A stretch of DNA of 64,000 nucleotides from assembly GCA_034770075.1 (NCBI GenBank), contig CM068383.1, positions 38,521,222 through 38,585,221 on the forward strand. Reading direction: 5' to 3'. A program made the translations under genes and the position numbers. Source of the stretch: Aralia elata (taxonomy: Eukaryota; Streptophyta; Magnoliopsida; Apiales; Araliaceae). The notes beneath the pieces were generated by a model. That model saw nothing but the letters and a program-made list of their open reading frames with translations. It was not told the DNA's origin and did no database searches. Of the stretch, positions 24,499-36,197 are shown piece by piece. The first letter of the stretch is position 1; each line of letters opens with the position of its first letter.

Positions 24499-27400
24499 TC
24501 AAGTCCAAGGATCACTTGTACTACTATCACTAGAGGAATTCCTATTGACAGGCGAGTAAAACTCCATTAGGTATTTCTTAGCGAGCCACGTTCAGTGAAC
24601 TTATTCTCCAATAAGCACCTACATACTTGCTTTAGTGTCTCCACACAAATGATTATGAGATCAATTATCCTCTTCCTAAGAGCAAGCAACGTATGTACTA
24701 ATCTATTCGGATTCACTAATCCCCTTTTTAGTAATCTAACGATTAGGAACGATTTTAGTTTGTGAGCTATCTAGAATTTAGATCTCATTAGCATGATCAC
24801 CATCATGATTCTAAAAGCGTTGCTCAAAACTATGAGTTTATCATATTTAATATAATAGTACAATGTAGATAAAGTAAAATGCCTTTAATAACCGAATAAG
24901 ATTACAAAGTATATGCTATATCATATCAAATATGATTGGCTTGCGTGCATACTACTTTCACTAAGTTAATAAGCTGAGTCATTGATTTGCTTAGCAAGAG
25001 GTGTGGGAGTGTTAAGCATATAGCCTAACACTCAGCCAAGCTAGGATAACCTTAACAGATAGAAGAAATCAACCTACTTCCTTCTCTCCCATTCCCATCC
25101 ATTCCTTCTTTCCATTCTCTCACCATTATCAAATTCTAAAGAAGCTTGAGGAGAATAAAAAGGTTGGAGCAAATTCTGGGATTAAGGGAGAATTGAATCA
25201 AGTACTAATTAGAATTCATTAAGTAAACAAGGTAAGAATCAAACCACCAAAATCCCAATTCTTCTTTTCTTGGATTATTGAAATTGAAAGTAGAAGAATG
25301 AATAAAAAGTTATAATGTATAACTTAAGTTATGTAATTGTTGTTGTTATATAACTTAGAAATATGGAGCCTAGTTGTTGTTGTAAGGAGAAACAAGGTTG
25401 GAGTATTTCCATGGTGAAATCCTAGATAATCAACAAACAAATGTCTATGAAATTTGTATAAACGAAGAACACACGTTAAGTATTTGATAAAATGCTTAAA
25501 TGAGAAAATCTTGTTAAAAACTAATAAATAGCTAAGATGGTGAGCCAAAAAGCAATTATACATGTATTACGATATGTTCTACGATGTTCGGATGAATCAA
25601 ACTAAGTCACAAAAGTAATTTTACGAATTTGAACCAATTAAGTTTTAAATGAAAACTATGAATAACATGGACTTTTGAGTCTATGTAATTATTTGTTAAA
25701 AAACCTTAAAAATTATTTCGTCCAGAGGGATGTATAGTAGATGTTATAAGCTTTCCATAGCCTTGAGAACACACTAATTTCGATATCGGGTGAAGAAATT
25801 ATGAGGATTTGAAGTAGGTGCATCCAATAGACAAAATCTGGAAATGGGCATTATGTATTCTGCAGTTTGGGCACTGCTACGCTGCCCACAAGCCTGTTTT
25901 GGGCACGACCGGGCCTAAACAGTGTCAGGTGTGACTGTTTTGACCTCCTGTAGTAAAATGGACATAACATTTGCATACAAACTCCGATTGAGGCGATTCA
26001 AGATGATCCGGAAAGAGGAAGAGTATAACTACAACTTTCATTCTTTAATCTTAGAGATTTGAGGTCAGGAACAGGGCTAAAATTGGCCATTTTTAGGACT
26101 ACTATGTAGTTGAAGGCAATCGGAGGGTGTCGGGCGTACGCGTATAGTACATGCAATGCTCCCGACAATAAAAGACGTTGTTTTAAGTTATAAAAGATGA
26201 ACAATATGAAAAATAAATATGCTTAACACTAATCAATGTAGAAGTTGATTTAAGGAATATGTAATGAACGTAATGAAATGTTAAGCGTACGCACGAGTGC
26301 ATCGCTTGAGTACTTGTAAAAGACCAAATGCGCGTATGACATTCAAGCGTCGGCACACCGTGATTGGAAGTAAAGGGACTTAAATAGTGTTTTAATTCAA
26401 ATGAATCAAACATTATAAGAAATAAACAAAGTTTAATATAAGCTAAGATTTCAAAAGATTCGAAAGATAATTCTCAATAAAAATGAAACAAGAGTGGGAT
26501 AAGAGGTAATGTAAACTAAACTGTGCATTAAGTACATGTCTAAATCACAACGAAGATTGATTAAGAGATTTATATCTAAGGCAATACTGGTTTATTTAAA
26601 AACTAAACCTAGAGGCAAGTGTATATGAGTCCCTTACACAGTAATGCAAGGGTCCTATAATATTTTGGTTGTTCAGGCATAGAATAACCATGCCAAGTAC
26701 AGATTACTAAAAGATTCGCTAGTAAAACAAAGATCGGTTAGAAGTCCGCGAATGAAACGAATGTTATAAGAAACAAGATAGAATTAATGCAAACTAAATA
26801 ACTTCATTGAGCATGTATAACTTAAAAACCTGTGTATATATGTTGTATGCTACGATTGAAGGGCCCTAGCAAGATAGAGATGGAACAGAGTTAGAAACAA
26901 CTTAGTTTTGGGCCTGAAAGGGAGTGGCGCGGCCGCGCCACTCCCAGACTTAATTACAACGCGGTCACGCCGTGCTGCAGAGTTGCCAAGAAGCTTTGTT
27001 TGTTAAACCAAACCTAGGGGCACGTGTAGACGAGTTACTTATGTTGTATTAGGTGACTCAAATGGTGTCCCATCTAGCTATGCACGTATTGACCTAATAA
27101 AGTATGAATTGAATTAGTTTTAAAATGAGTAAACTAAAGAAAAGATTAAGAGTCAATGTAAACTAATGATTTCATTGAATCAGTGTGATCTATGTATGTG
27201 CTTTGAATGTATGATTGGCGTGTGCCTATGTATGGACTAAAACCATGCAGGATACGTGAAGCGCATGTAGCTATAAGTTGTAATCTACGCACAAGGCAAG
27301 TCTTTCAGTTCCTATGTGTTGTATGAACTTGTTGTTGAATATATAATGTGATCTTCATGAATATGTTGAATTGCATTCTATGCTTTATGAAATGTGAAAG

Positions 27401-28081
27401 TCAAACTATGACTAAATTGATTGAGTTATGGAACTCAAACTATATGTGATAAGTGATATCTTAGATATATCAAGCGTATGAAATTGCATGGTTTAGAATT
27501 ATGATGTATGAAATGAGCATGCAATTATGTGCTATGTGAAGCATGAAAACTGTTGGATTTATTGAGTTGTCGAGTTCAATCTTGCAAAACATAAATTTTG
27601 CAGGTTAAGGACACAATATGATATTACTTACTGTCTGGATGATGAAGATTAAAAGATATGCGAAGGAATACATTTTCTTAAATTATAAGTTGTATAAAAT
27701 TATGTTGATAATTTTGGAATGTATGTACAGTTTGAAATGTTCAATGAATAAGGAATGGTTATTCTGAAACGAGAATGTGTTGTGGTGATTGCTTTGTATA
27801 TAAGGGAATATACGTGAAACATCTTTATAGAAGATGCTCAGTATTAAGACTTGAATACTTATACATCTAATCTGATAAGAGGATTCATAAAATAAATATG
27901 ATTATGAAATATAGAGAATCGTAAAGGTTGCGATTCAGGGAATAGAAAGAAAGATAGAGAAAATTTTAAATTATCTGCATTTTCAACTATTATTCCATTT
28001 AATTATGAAGTAGAGCTGAATCAATATAGTCGTTAACGCACAAAGTCGGGTTTGAGGAGTCCCGATTTTGGGGTCGTTACA

Positions 28082-28488
28082 TTTATTGAGGGGCTTATAA
28101 TTAATCACCATTCTTGGCGCACCTCTCTCAATTTCAGAATGTTGATTAACATAAAAAGTTGAGTAACTTCATGGAGAAGAACTCTGTCTTATTAGACCTT
28201 TTTCAAGAAGGGCTGAGATTTTCTTCATGCAGTATTCCAGAGTTTCTCTGTCCATTTGAGATGGTCTAGCTTTAGCAGGAATTTTATCCTCAAAAAAGTT
28301 GTCATCATAAGGGAGTTTTACCATATACTTTTTTCTATCCCAAAAAGCATTAAAAAATTCATTACAGATATTATCTGTAATATCTTTCTTAATTTTCTTA
28401 ATTTTATCCAGTATTACTGGATCTTTAAGCTTATCTTCAATTGAACAACATTTTAATTCTTGTTTCAGAAAGTTTAATTGTTTTTCTT
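28082..28488 (-). pseudogene. Endogenous caulimovirid polyprotein, upstream fragment
   Basis: The minus-strand frame runs from 28488 to 28082 with features of the caulimovirid region just before and at the start of RT: an NAFWDRKK-like motif near 28350, KARPSQMDRETLEYC near 28265-28225, and EKGLIR near 28190. An in-frame stop is at 28171-28169. The frame is cut at 28082 by the solo LTR and resumes at 1169. The upstream side is cut at 28488 by another LTR, and the remaining virus sequence is not in the window. This is a dead copy. Confidence 0.8.
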
Positions 28489-29266
28489 TGTGACGACCCA
28501 GATTTTTCAGAAAATATTTAAATAAGAATTTAATAATTAAAATTCTTATTTGGTGATATACTATGTGATATTGTATTGCATACGTAAATACGTGCTATGC
28601 AATATGTGACGTTTTTGTGAATAATAAATATATAATATAATTATATATTTATTATATGTAAATAAATTGTAGAATCAATTTATTAAGAAGAAATGAGATA
28701 GGTAAAATTTATGATAAAGGAAATTATTAAAATAATTTATAATATTAAATTATTTTAATAGGAGTATGATGTAAATAAATTGTTAGAAGTAATTTATAGA
28801 TGGAGATTAAATTTAAATTATATTATGAAATAATATAATTTGATTATGAAGTCTTGTAATGAATTCGCTATGAATTAAATTTCATGAGCAAATTAATTAA
28901 TTCACTTAATTGAATTGGTGAATTAAGGTAATATTTAAATTATAGTTAAATATATTAAAGTAATATATTTAATGAATAGGAATAAATTGTTGAAGACAAT
29001 TTATGGGAAGAAGAAGATAATTAAATTTAAATATACAAAAGTTATTGTATATATTAAATAAGTAAATTAAAATGGTTAATTGAATATTAATTATTTTAAT
29101 TGGTCTGTTACATTAAATAAAGAGAATTAAAATAATTTATGATATTAAATTATTTTAATATAGCAAAGTTATTGCATTAAATAATTTTTTTTAATGTATA
29201 ACTTCCATTGTTTTATGGAAAAGATTTTTGGTGTAATTATTTATTACACGATTTGTACGGAGGGGT

Positions 29267-29390
29267 AATATAATATATATTTTATGTAATATATATTATA
29301 TGTAATATTTGTAATATATATTATAATGTAATATATATTATATATACTATATATTATATGTGATATATTGTATATATGTAACATATGAAT
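29267..29390. repeat. AT-rich tandem repeat (TAATATATATTATATG-like)
   Basis: Overlapping units of roughly 20 bp built from TAATATATATTATATGTAAT, within the second Tekay-like LTR; absent from the corresponding place in the first LTR, where Copia-1 inserted nearby. Confidence 0.75.
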
Positions 29391-29996
29391 AAGAATAAGC
29401 TAAGCGGCTAAAAAAAAAGAAAACAAATGAAATGATTTAGCATGTGATAAGGCTAGCATGTGGGAGTATCCTCCACGCAAGTGGAGTTGAGAGCAAGAAA
29501 ATGAGAATAATGTAATACATGTATTAATTTTCATCAGAAGGGACAAAAAGAAGACTAAGTCGGTTAGAAAAAAAATATAGGAGACTTGAGATCTCAACTG
29601 AAGAGATAAGTGAGGATAAATAAAAAGGAAGCAAAGAAAGCCAATACACGCTAAACTACCACCTCTTCACCCACCAAGTCAGCAACATCAGCAAGAGGAA
29701 GAGAGAGAGAGAGGTGGCTGGTGCATAATAGAGGGAGAAAAGAAAAGAATAGGAAAAAGAAGAGAGAGAAGCCGGGAAAGAGGAAGAATCAGGAGAGAAG
29801 GGAGAGGAGGAAGAAACAAAGAAAAGGTAAGCTTGTGTTTTTGTTATCTTAACTTCATATTCATTTGGTAATGGTATATACTACGAATGAATAAATGAAT
29901 GAGTAAATGAAAGAAAATAGTAAGAAAACCATGACCGATGACCATGGTGACTGTTATAGTGGGTTTCTTATCTACTAAATTAGAAGCTATAAAACC

Positions 29997-32040
29997 TATC
30001 GACGCCGGTTTTTTTCGTCTTTTCCAATTTTAGCCTTTTGATTGAATGATTTTTGGAAAAGGTCGGCATTAAGGTCGACGGAGTTTTGAAAGATCGTTTT
30101 TATGATGAGCCAATTAACCAGAGTCGCCAGTTGGTATATTTGAAATGGATGTACCAACTCATCCGAGTTTTCGTTTTTTATAAATCGCTGGCTCATATGT
30201 GACTCCGAATTAATTGGTCTGCGAACCGAGATTCATAGAGTTCGGGGGCTTGCTTAAGCGAGAGGAAGGTGTTAGGCACCCCCCGACTTCCGTGAAACAC
30301 GGTTACCGCAATCTTGATAGTTTCCTATCCTTTGATTCATGAAATGTGTATACGTGTGGGTGTGTGTGTGTGTGTGTGTGTGCTTATGTGAATATTGTGG
30401 TGAGGTGAAACATTTGGCTTTTATGAAAAATCGTGTTTTATTTCGGGAATGTTTTAGAACGTCGTTTCCATTAATACGAGAGATCTCCTTTGTTCGTGCA
30501 AAAGGTTGGATTTTATTTGTTAAAAGCTATGAGATTTTATTAGGCGTTTGTTTTGGCAAAACAAGAATCTTTTAAACCTTTGTCAAAATAGGAATCGAAA
30601 TCTATACATTGCTTTCATAAAATGATGGACAATTTCTAGGATATCTTTAACCCTATGCACAAAGGTCTAATAAAACATTTCGTTCATTCATAAAAGCCAT
30701 TTTTGTGATGGTTGAAAATGATTTCCTTTGGCCTTCTCGTAGAATAGGAATCGACTTTCGTTTAGCATTTCCAATTTTTTAGCTTCGTGATGCTAATATC
30801 CTACTTTGATTGATTTTAGAAAAATCTTTATCGTTTAATCCTTTGGAATCATTTTGGTGTCACGAAATCTAATCAAGCATAAACACGCGCCGGGGCTATT
30901 CACGGGCATGTAAGCCATCAAAATATCCCCGAACGCCAACAATCATATATTTCACTACTACGGGGCCTTAAACCCGATTCTCGCCTTGGCGTCGTTTTAA
31001 GGCCCGACGGTTACATGTTACAAAAACGAGCACCTTGAATCTATTACATACATCAAAACGTCCATCATCGGATTTGGACCACGGGGTCGCGTTCCTAGGC
31101 TCACACCCGATATTTCTACGTACCCACAAAATGAATACTACAAAACCAACCAACACGGATTTGCCTAATACACCATGATATCCGAAAATGATAATCTAAA
31201 TAAATTACACCCAATAAATCATCATAAACAAGCTAGAAATTTCACCACTTGGATATCCTCGGGTTATTAGGAAGAATTTTGTTCCGATGGAAACCTCACT
31301 AATAATCCCTAATCCATGATTGTTCAACAATATGAAAATTACATCTAATTTACCCAATCAATATGATATGAATTGCTAGAACAAATAGAAATTTTCACCT
31401 TGCAATTGATCTCAAATGGATGTGAACTTGTGTATTTGAATAGGATAAGGAGTGTATTTGATACAATCAAAATTAAAAGAAGTAAATTCTCTCTTTTTTC
31501 TCTCTTTTCTTCCTATTTGGTTGCAAAATTTCTCTCTTTTTCCTCTCAATTTCCGTGCTCTTTTTGCTGCTGAATTCTCCTTCTTCCTCCCAATTCTTTC
31601 AACTCTCTTTTCTCTGTATGCTGCACGAAACTGAGCTGAAATAGGCTGGCCGCCTGCCTTCCACTCACCCCGATTTCGAGTTCCGTGTTTCGAGTTCCGT
31701 GTTTTCAAAATGCGCACTATTTGGCCGCAGATCAATCCGCGGCTGGACGGTTTGACTTTCTCGATTTTTGTGCCACGCCTCGATTTTCGTGCCGTAACGT
31801 CGGTTTTCGCTGACAGGCTCGTATTTTGCAGTCCGGGAATTTCCAAGAGACGTGCCACCTCATTCGGGGATGCCCGTTTCGGATGGCCTTATTGTCACGT
31901 CAGCTTTGGTCGCCAAACATTGCGGTGGTGTCGGACGTTCGCGCTCGGGCCCATTCCTTCGCTCCCGCAAGCCGGTTCAATTGACGATTTTGCCCTCCTG
32001 TCATGGTTAGTACAGGGAACGCAAAGATTGAGTGTCTACA
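29997..32040 (-). mobile_element. Solo LTR of the 'TGTAGACACCC' family, copy 2 (inverted)
   Basis: A 2044-bp solo LTR on the minus strand: GTGTCTACA at 32040 is the reversed start, and TATCGACGCCGG at 29997 the reversed end (terminal TG decayed to TA). The perfect TSD AAACC lies at 29992-29996 and 32041-32045. It carries a (GT)n run at about 30359-30383. Open stretches such as 31412-31858 and 31710-32060 fall in LTR sequence shared with the other two copies and show no known domain. Confidence 0.9.
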
Positions 32041-33779
32041 AAACCTACATGGGTTTGTAGAGAGAATTTCTAAGAATCTAACAAGCTAAACGAAACGTTA
32101 TATGGTTGAGAAACTAAGAAGAAACGAAGAAAAGAGTTTTGCCGGATAACATTTTCGGAACGACGTTTCTATATGAAAACGTTAATTATTTTCCAAACAA
32201 ATCACATGGTTGGACTCCTGAGATGTTAGTGAACTGATCTGGGCAGAGAAACCATGAAAAACTCGCCGAAAAAATAGCAGAACCACCGGAGAAGACGCCG
32301 CCGGCGAACTTTTCGGCGAAGCCCGTTTAGGCTATTTCCGGCCGAAATTTGAAAAAACTTTGAACTACAAAGTTGTAGAATATTAAATTTCATGTGGAAT
32401 GGATATAAAATTCGTAATTTTCGGATAAGTGGTTTAATTATTATGAATTTTCAAAGTTTCAACACTTTGGAAATTATAATTAAATTATGAAAAAATATTA
32501 TTTGAGCTGAAATAAATTTACAGAAATCTTATGATATCATTTTAGAATTTCTGTAAATTTTTGAAGAATTATGGAATAGCAGAAGTAATTATTATACTTT
32601 TAAGCTATTTAAAGTTAGTTTCAAAATAGTGGAAATTCATAGAAAATTCTATGAATGGTAGAAAATTATGAAACTTGATGGAAAATTCTATAATATTATT
32701 TTAGAATTACTGAAAATTTGTGGAGAATTATTGAAGATTAGAAGTAATTATTGAATATTTAAGGTATTTAAAGTTAGTTTAAAAATTAGTGAAAATTCAT
32801 GGAAAATTCTATGAATGGTGAAAAATTATGAAATTTGGTGAAAAATCTTATAATAATATAAGATTAATATTGATGGTGTTTTGAGGATATAAAATTATGT
32901 GGAGTTACTATTTCTATTTCGAAGTTATTAAATGATAGTTTTTATAATTGAAAATAATTACAGAAAATTGTCGGATAATCTGAAAAATGTAAAAATTGGT
33001 TGGAAAGTCTAGAATAATATTCTAAAGACTTTAGAAGATTTAGTAAGCTCGTGAGGTGTTGGGACGTTATGGATGGTGTGTTAAGTGACTAATGAACGAG
33101 ATATAGTTATTGTAAACTAAGCTATCTCGTTAAGTTAATGTGAACTAAGTTGTATGGATTGTATGACTGATGTTTGGTCTATGTGAACACTTAAATTGGT
33201 GTAGGATTCGTGAAGCGCAGATAGCTATAAGTGTAATCAACGTGCAAGGCAAGTCTTTCAGTTCCTATGTGTTATATGAATTTGTTGTTGAATATATAAT
33301 GTGATCTTCATGAATATGATGAATTACATGCTATGCTTTATGAAATGTGAAAGTCAAACTATGACTAAATTGATTGAGTTATGGAACTCAGTCTATATGT
33401 GATAAGTGATATCTTAGATATATCAAGCGTATGAAATTGCATGACTTAGAATTATGATGTATGTATGTTATGCATAGTAGAATGATTATGATGTATGAGC
33501 TGAGCATGAAATTATGTGCTACGTCAAGCATGGAAATTGCTAGATTTGCTGAGTTGTCGAGCTCAGACTTGCAAAACCCAAATTTTGCAGGATAAAGATA
33601 CAAGGCGATATTATCTGCTATGTGGACGATAAAGATTAGAAGTCGTGCAAAGAAATTTCGTTTCTTTAATTAGAACTTGTATTGAATCATGACAATGATT
33701 CTTGATATATGTAACTGACTGGTACGTAAAGTTTGAATTATTCAATATACAAAGAATATTTGTTTTGAATATATTGGGA

Positions 33780-34335
33780 TGAGTATTATTGGGGCGTGAT
33801 TTATTAGGTCAAGATGATTTATTGGGCCGTGAGGTTGGGAGGCGATTTATTAGGCCCAAATGATGAGGTGGCTTATTGGGCCCAGATTATATGATAGGTT
33901 ACGGCCCACGTGAAGGAAACCTTCCCTCGTGGGGTTCTGTTTTTGCAGTTAGAGTAGATTCAGATCCCTGTTCTCAAGGTAGGTGTCAGGATGCAATTCG
34001 GCGTCTATCTTCTTTTAAGGAAATTCAGTCTAATCCCATTAAGGCATCTAACCTAATGAGAAGTCCTACTTACTATTTGGGGATATGCATGGCATTGGCA
34101 GAGTGTGATCCTATAAATACAAGGCTAAAACTCCATTTCAAAGGTACTCATCATTTTACAGTACTAGAGCATTAAGCCTCCATTGTTAAAACCTTATTCA
34201 ACCTGTACTTATTCTAACACCGGAGCTATCCCCCGACGGATAAAATTGCCAGGCTCTCTGAGTGTGGTCTCGTTTCTGTACAGGATTGACGCGCTTTTGG
34301 TAATTGGGGTACGTAGAAGAATCCCGACGTTAACA
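33780..34335 (+). repeat. Tat element 5' LTR with promoter-like signals
   Basis: About 556 bp, ending CGACGTTAACA at 34335, next to TTGGCGCTAGAAGGAGGG (probable PBS, 34336-34353). A TATA box CTATAAATAC is at 34111-34120. The 5' part holds five TTATTGGGCC/TTATTAGGCCC-type units (about 33785-33890), resembling the plant site II motif TGGGCC. Only one LTR is visible. Confidence 0.65.
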
Positions 34336-34405
34336 TTGGCGCTAGAAGGAGGGCCTTTAATGCTTAGTAATTTTTAAATCACTTGAAATTTCTTGATCCG
34401 TAATA

Positions 34406-35159
34406 ATGGTGTCAAACAAGTCAAAAACGATCTCGGCACATGGGGAACCCACCATTGGTCTTTCTCAACCCAGGGGTTCGGTTAGGGATGGGCTGGGACC
34501 ATCAAGAAGCATATCAGATCGGCTGGGCCCCCAAAGCCATTCGGTGGGTCCAATCGAGCCACATACGACGATTGTAAGAAGAAAGTTGTTTCCGACCTCC
34601 CAAAAAAGGCCAAAGCGGCACAACCATATCGAAGACCAAAATTCTAGGCCAGGTCAGAGTCACGACGAAAGGGAGACAATCATTGCTAGAAGGGCGCGGC
34701 GTCGTAAAGACACTGTAGATGCCATACGCCTTCAGCAAATAGAGTTGGAGAAACAGTTGGCGTCTCTACTGGAAGAAGGGGAGGCTTCCTCCAGTCGTCA
34801 TCGGAGTCGGGAAGTATCGCTAGGGCACCAGTCTAGGACACATCGTTCGGACAGCTCTTGGCGTGATAGGAACAGGCCTCAAAGCCTCTCTCAGGGGAGG
34901 GTCAGGCGATAAAGCCGATCCCAGGAGGGGAGCAGGTGACAGAGCCGCTCCCAGGAGAGGGTCAGGCGATGAAGCCGATCCCAGGAGAGAAGCAGGCTCA
35001 AAAGCCGCTCTCAAGAAAGGAATAGGCACAAAAGCCATTCCCGGGAGGCCACTAGTGAAGACATTGGAAGGTCCGAACGGAGAAGGCGAGCGACCTCTCC
35101 AGTTCAGGTTCGGGGCAGGCATGAGCCATTCCACCAAACAAGAGACCCCGAGGCATTAG
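34406..35159 (+). pseudogene. Tat gag N-terminal region with Arg/Ser-rich 10-aa repeats
   Basis: Starts with ATG at 34406 (MVSNKSKTISAHGEPT) about 70 bp after the PBS and is open to a TAA at 34910. The same frame continues with further stops (about 34937 and 34967) through five to six 30-bp units at about 34868-35050. These encode a basic SRSQE-like decapeptide repeat. A segment RRIVELEEMLA follows near 35160. No catalytic domain; an N-terminal gag extension is known in Tat-clade elements. The long antisense frame 34820-35137 is a shadow of these repeats. Confidence 0.65.
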
Positions 35160-35264
35160 CCCGGAGAATTGTGGAGCTCGAGGAGATGCTCGCAACGGTC
35201 AATCAGGGGAGATTCCGATTGACCCAACATCACCTTTTTCATCGAAGATTGACCGAGTTTGGGC

Positions 35265-36150
35265 CGATCCGAAGAAGAAGGCCCTTCATATGGAGAGCTT
35301 TGACGAATCGGGGGATCTCTATGATCATAGCCAGGCCTACGACCGGCTGATGAAATACTATGATTACTCCGATGCGGCTAAGTGTTAGATGTTCATTTCC
35401 ACTTTGAGGAAAGAGGCTCGACAATGGATGACGTCTCTAGCCCCGAACTCAATATCATCTTGGAAGGAACTCTGTGACAAGTTCCATAGCCGGTTCGGGA
35501 GTAACAAAAAAAGAGGGAAGCCTACCGCTTCCCTGATGTAGATAAGGCAATATTTTAACGAGTCCTTGGGCCAGTATGTGAAACAGTTCCGAGAGGCAAT
35601 TGGTGCGGTGACAGACCTGAACGATCCCCAGGCCCTGGGTTACTTCAGTACGGGGTTGGACATAGCAAATTCTAAAAAATTGGTAAAGGACATGATGTTC
35701 AATGCCCCGAAGAGTCTGGCAGAGGCATATGACATGGCCGAAGGCTTTATCTTAGTGGAAGAGGCCATGGGAAGTCTCAAGCCGCATCCGTCGTCATCAG
35801 AGAAACCAAAGGATCGGGATAGAAACATTTGTCCTTGGTCACACAATAATAACAAGACGAATATATGGCCGAAGAAGAATTTTGGTGGGGGATCAAGAGG
35901 AGGCCGTCCGCCCTTCCCGAACCGAAAGGTCAAGAAAGTGTATACCTCCTTGAACATTGATCGGGCAATGATATTGGAGCATATGAAGAATCAACCTTAT
36001 TTTATGCCATGCGCGAAAAACGCCCATCCAAATCGGGGGAGTCAGAACAAATATTGTGAATACCACCAGACATCGGGACACTCCACCGAAGATTGCCGGA
36101 ACTTAAACGAGTTAATTAAGAAGAATGTGCAGAATGGAGAATTGATTTAA
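35265..36150 (+). pseudogene. Tat gag core (retrotransposon gag domain) and zinc-finger-like tail
   Basis: The frame with KKALHMESFDESGDLYDH and MTSLAPNSISSWKELCDKF is the classic plant gypsy gag domain. It is continuous with the 194-codon open frame 35566-36150 (MGQYVKQFREAIGAV...). In-frame TAG stops are at 35384-35386 and about 35537-35539. The C-terminal part (YCEYHQTSGHSTEDC, about 36053-36097) is a zinc-finger-like CEYH...C motif. A frame change near 35240 separates it from the N-terminal repeat region. Confidence 0.8.
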
Positions 36151-36197
36151 TATATTGCTGGGCAGGGGGATCGAGAAGGACGACGAACAACAATAAC

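Larger units (their letters stand above)
1498..24960 (-). mobile_element. Copia-1: full-length Ty1/copia retrotransposon (minus strand)
   Basis: The element reads right to left: 5' LTR 24960-12070 (interrupted), PBS 12068-12056, leader, gag, protease, integrase, RT, RNase H, then 3' LTR 3300-1498. The perfect 5-bp TSD CTAAG occurs at 1493-1497 and 24961-24965. Copia order (INT before RT) and a DTG-type protease identify the superfamily. All coding regions contain many stops and frameshifts. Two later insertions lie inside it: a solo LTR at 8669-10725 and a large-LTR element at 13411-24498. Without these it is about 10.3 kb, including an internal 1.2-kb tandem duplication. Copia-2 at 40611 is the same family in opposite orientation. 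The exact lineage (Tork/Angela-like) is a guess. Confidence 0.9.
12070..24960 (-). repeat. Copia-1 5' LTR, split by a nested element
   Basis: LTR sequence occupies 12070-13410 and resumes at 24504-24960; the gap is the LARD-like element with its TSD. The two parts together match the 3' LTR (1498-3300) end to end. The outer terminus ACTACTTTCA abuts the TSD CTAAG at 24961. Confidence 0.9.
1170..28081 (+). mobile_element. Solo LTR of a Tekay-like Ty3/gypsy element (interrupted)
   Basis: The LTR starts TGTGATGATC at 1170 and ends GGGGTCGTTACA at 28081. It is split by Copia-1 (1498-24960), so its own sequence is 1170-1497 plus 24966-28081, about 3.44 kb. Flanks are CTTAT (1165-1169) and TTTAT (28082-28086), a 5-bp TSD with one mismatch. 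The pararetrovirus reading continues precisely across the two flanks, which independently proves the boundaries. No internal domain or partner LTR belongs to this insertion, so it is a solo LTR left by LTR-LTR recombination. A related LTR starts at 28489. Long LTR, TG(T)GACGACCC start and GTTACA end suggest the Tekay/Del chromovirus group; the lineage is inference. Confidence 0.8.
28489..33779 (+). mobile_element. Second Tekay-like LTR, 3' end replaced by a Tat element
   Basis: Begins TGTGACGACCCAGATTTTTCAG and aligns through most of its length with the solo LTR at 1170-28081. For instance, the GTACGGAGGG segment at 29257 matches 1483, and the AAGGCAAGTCTTTCAGTTCC segment near 33245 matches 27295. 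The match stops at about 33770 where a Tat-type LTR begins, so the 3' terminus lies beyond later insertions. An inverted solo LTR (29997-32040) sits inside. The left flank is pararetrovirus sequence. Family membership is seen directly; completeness cannot be judged. Confidence 0.75.

Noticed and set aside
31412..31858. Minus-strand frame of 148 codons as a gene
   Set aside because: Falls entirely within solo LTR copy 2; the corresponding frame is broken in copy 1 (8669-10725).
1170..33779. The two Tekay-like LTRs as the two ends of one complete element with pararetrovirus sequence as its interior
   Set aside because: The pararetrovirus reading frame continues from 28082 to 1169 with near-matching 5-bp flanks, so the left LTR is a separate solo insertion into the viral fragment.
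34820..35137. Antisense open frame of 105 codons
   Set aside because: It is produced by the 30-bp repeats of the Tat gag read on the opposite strand.
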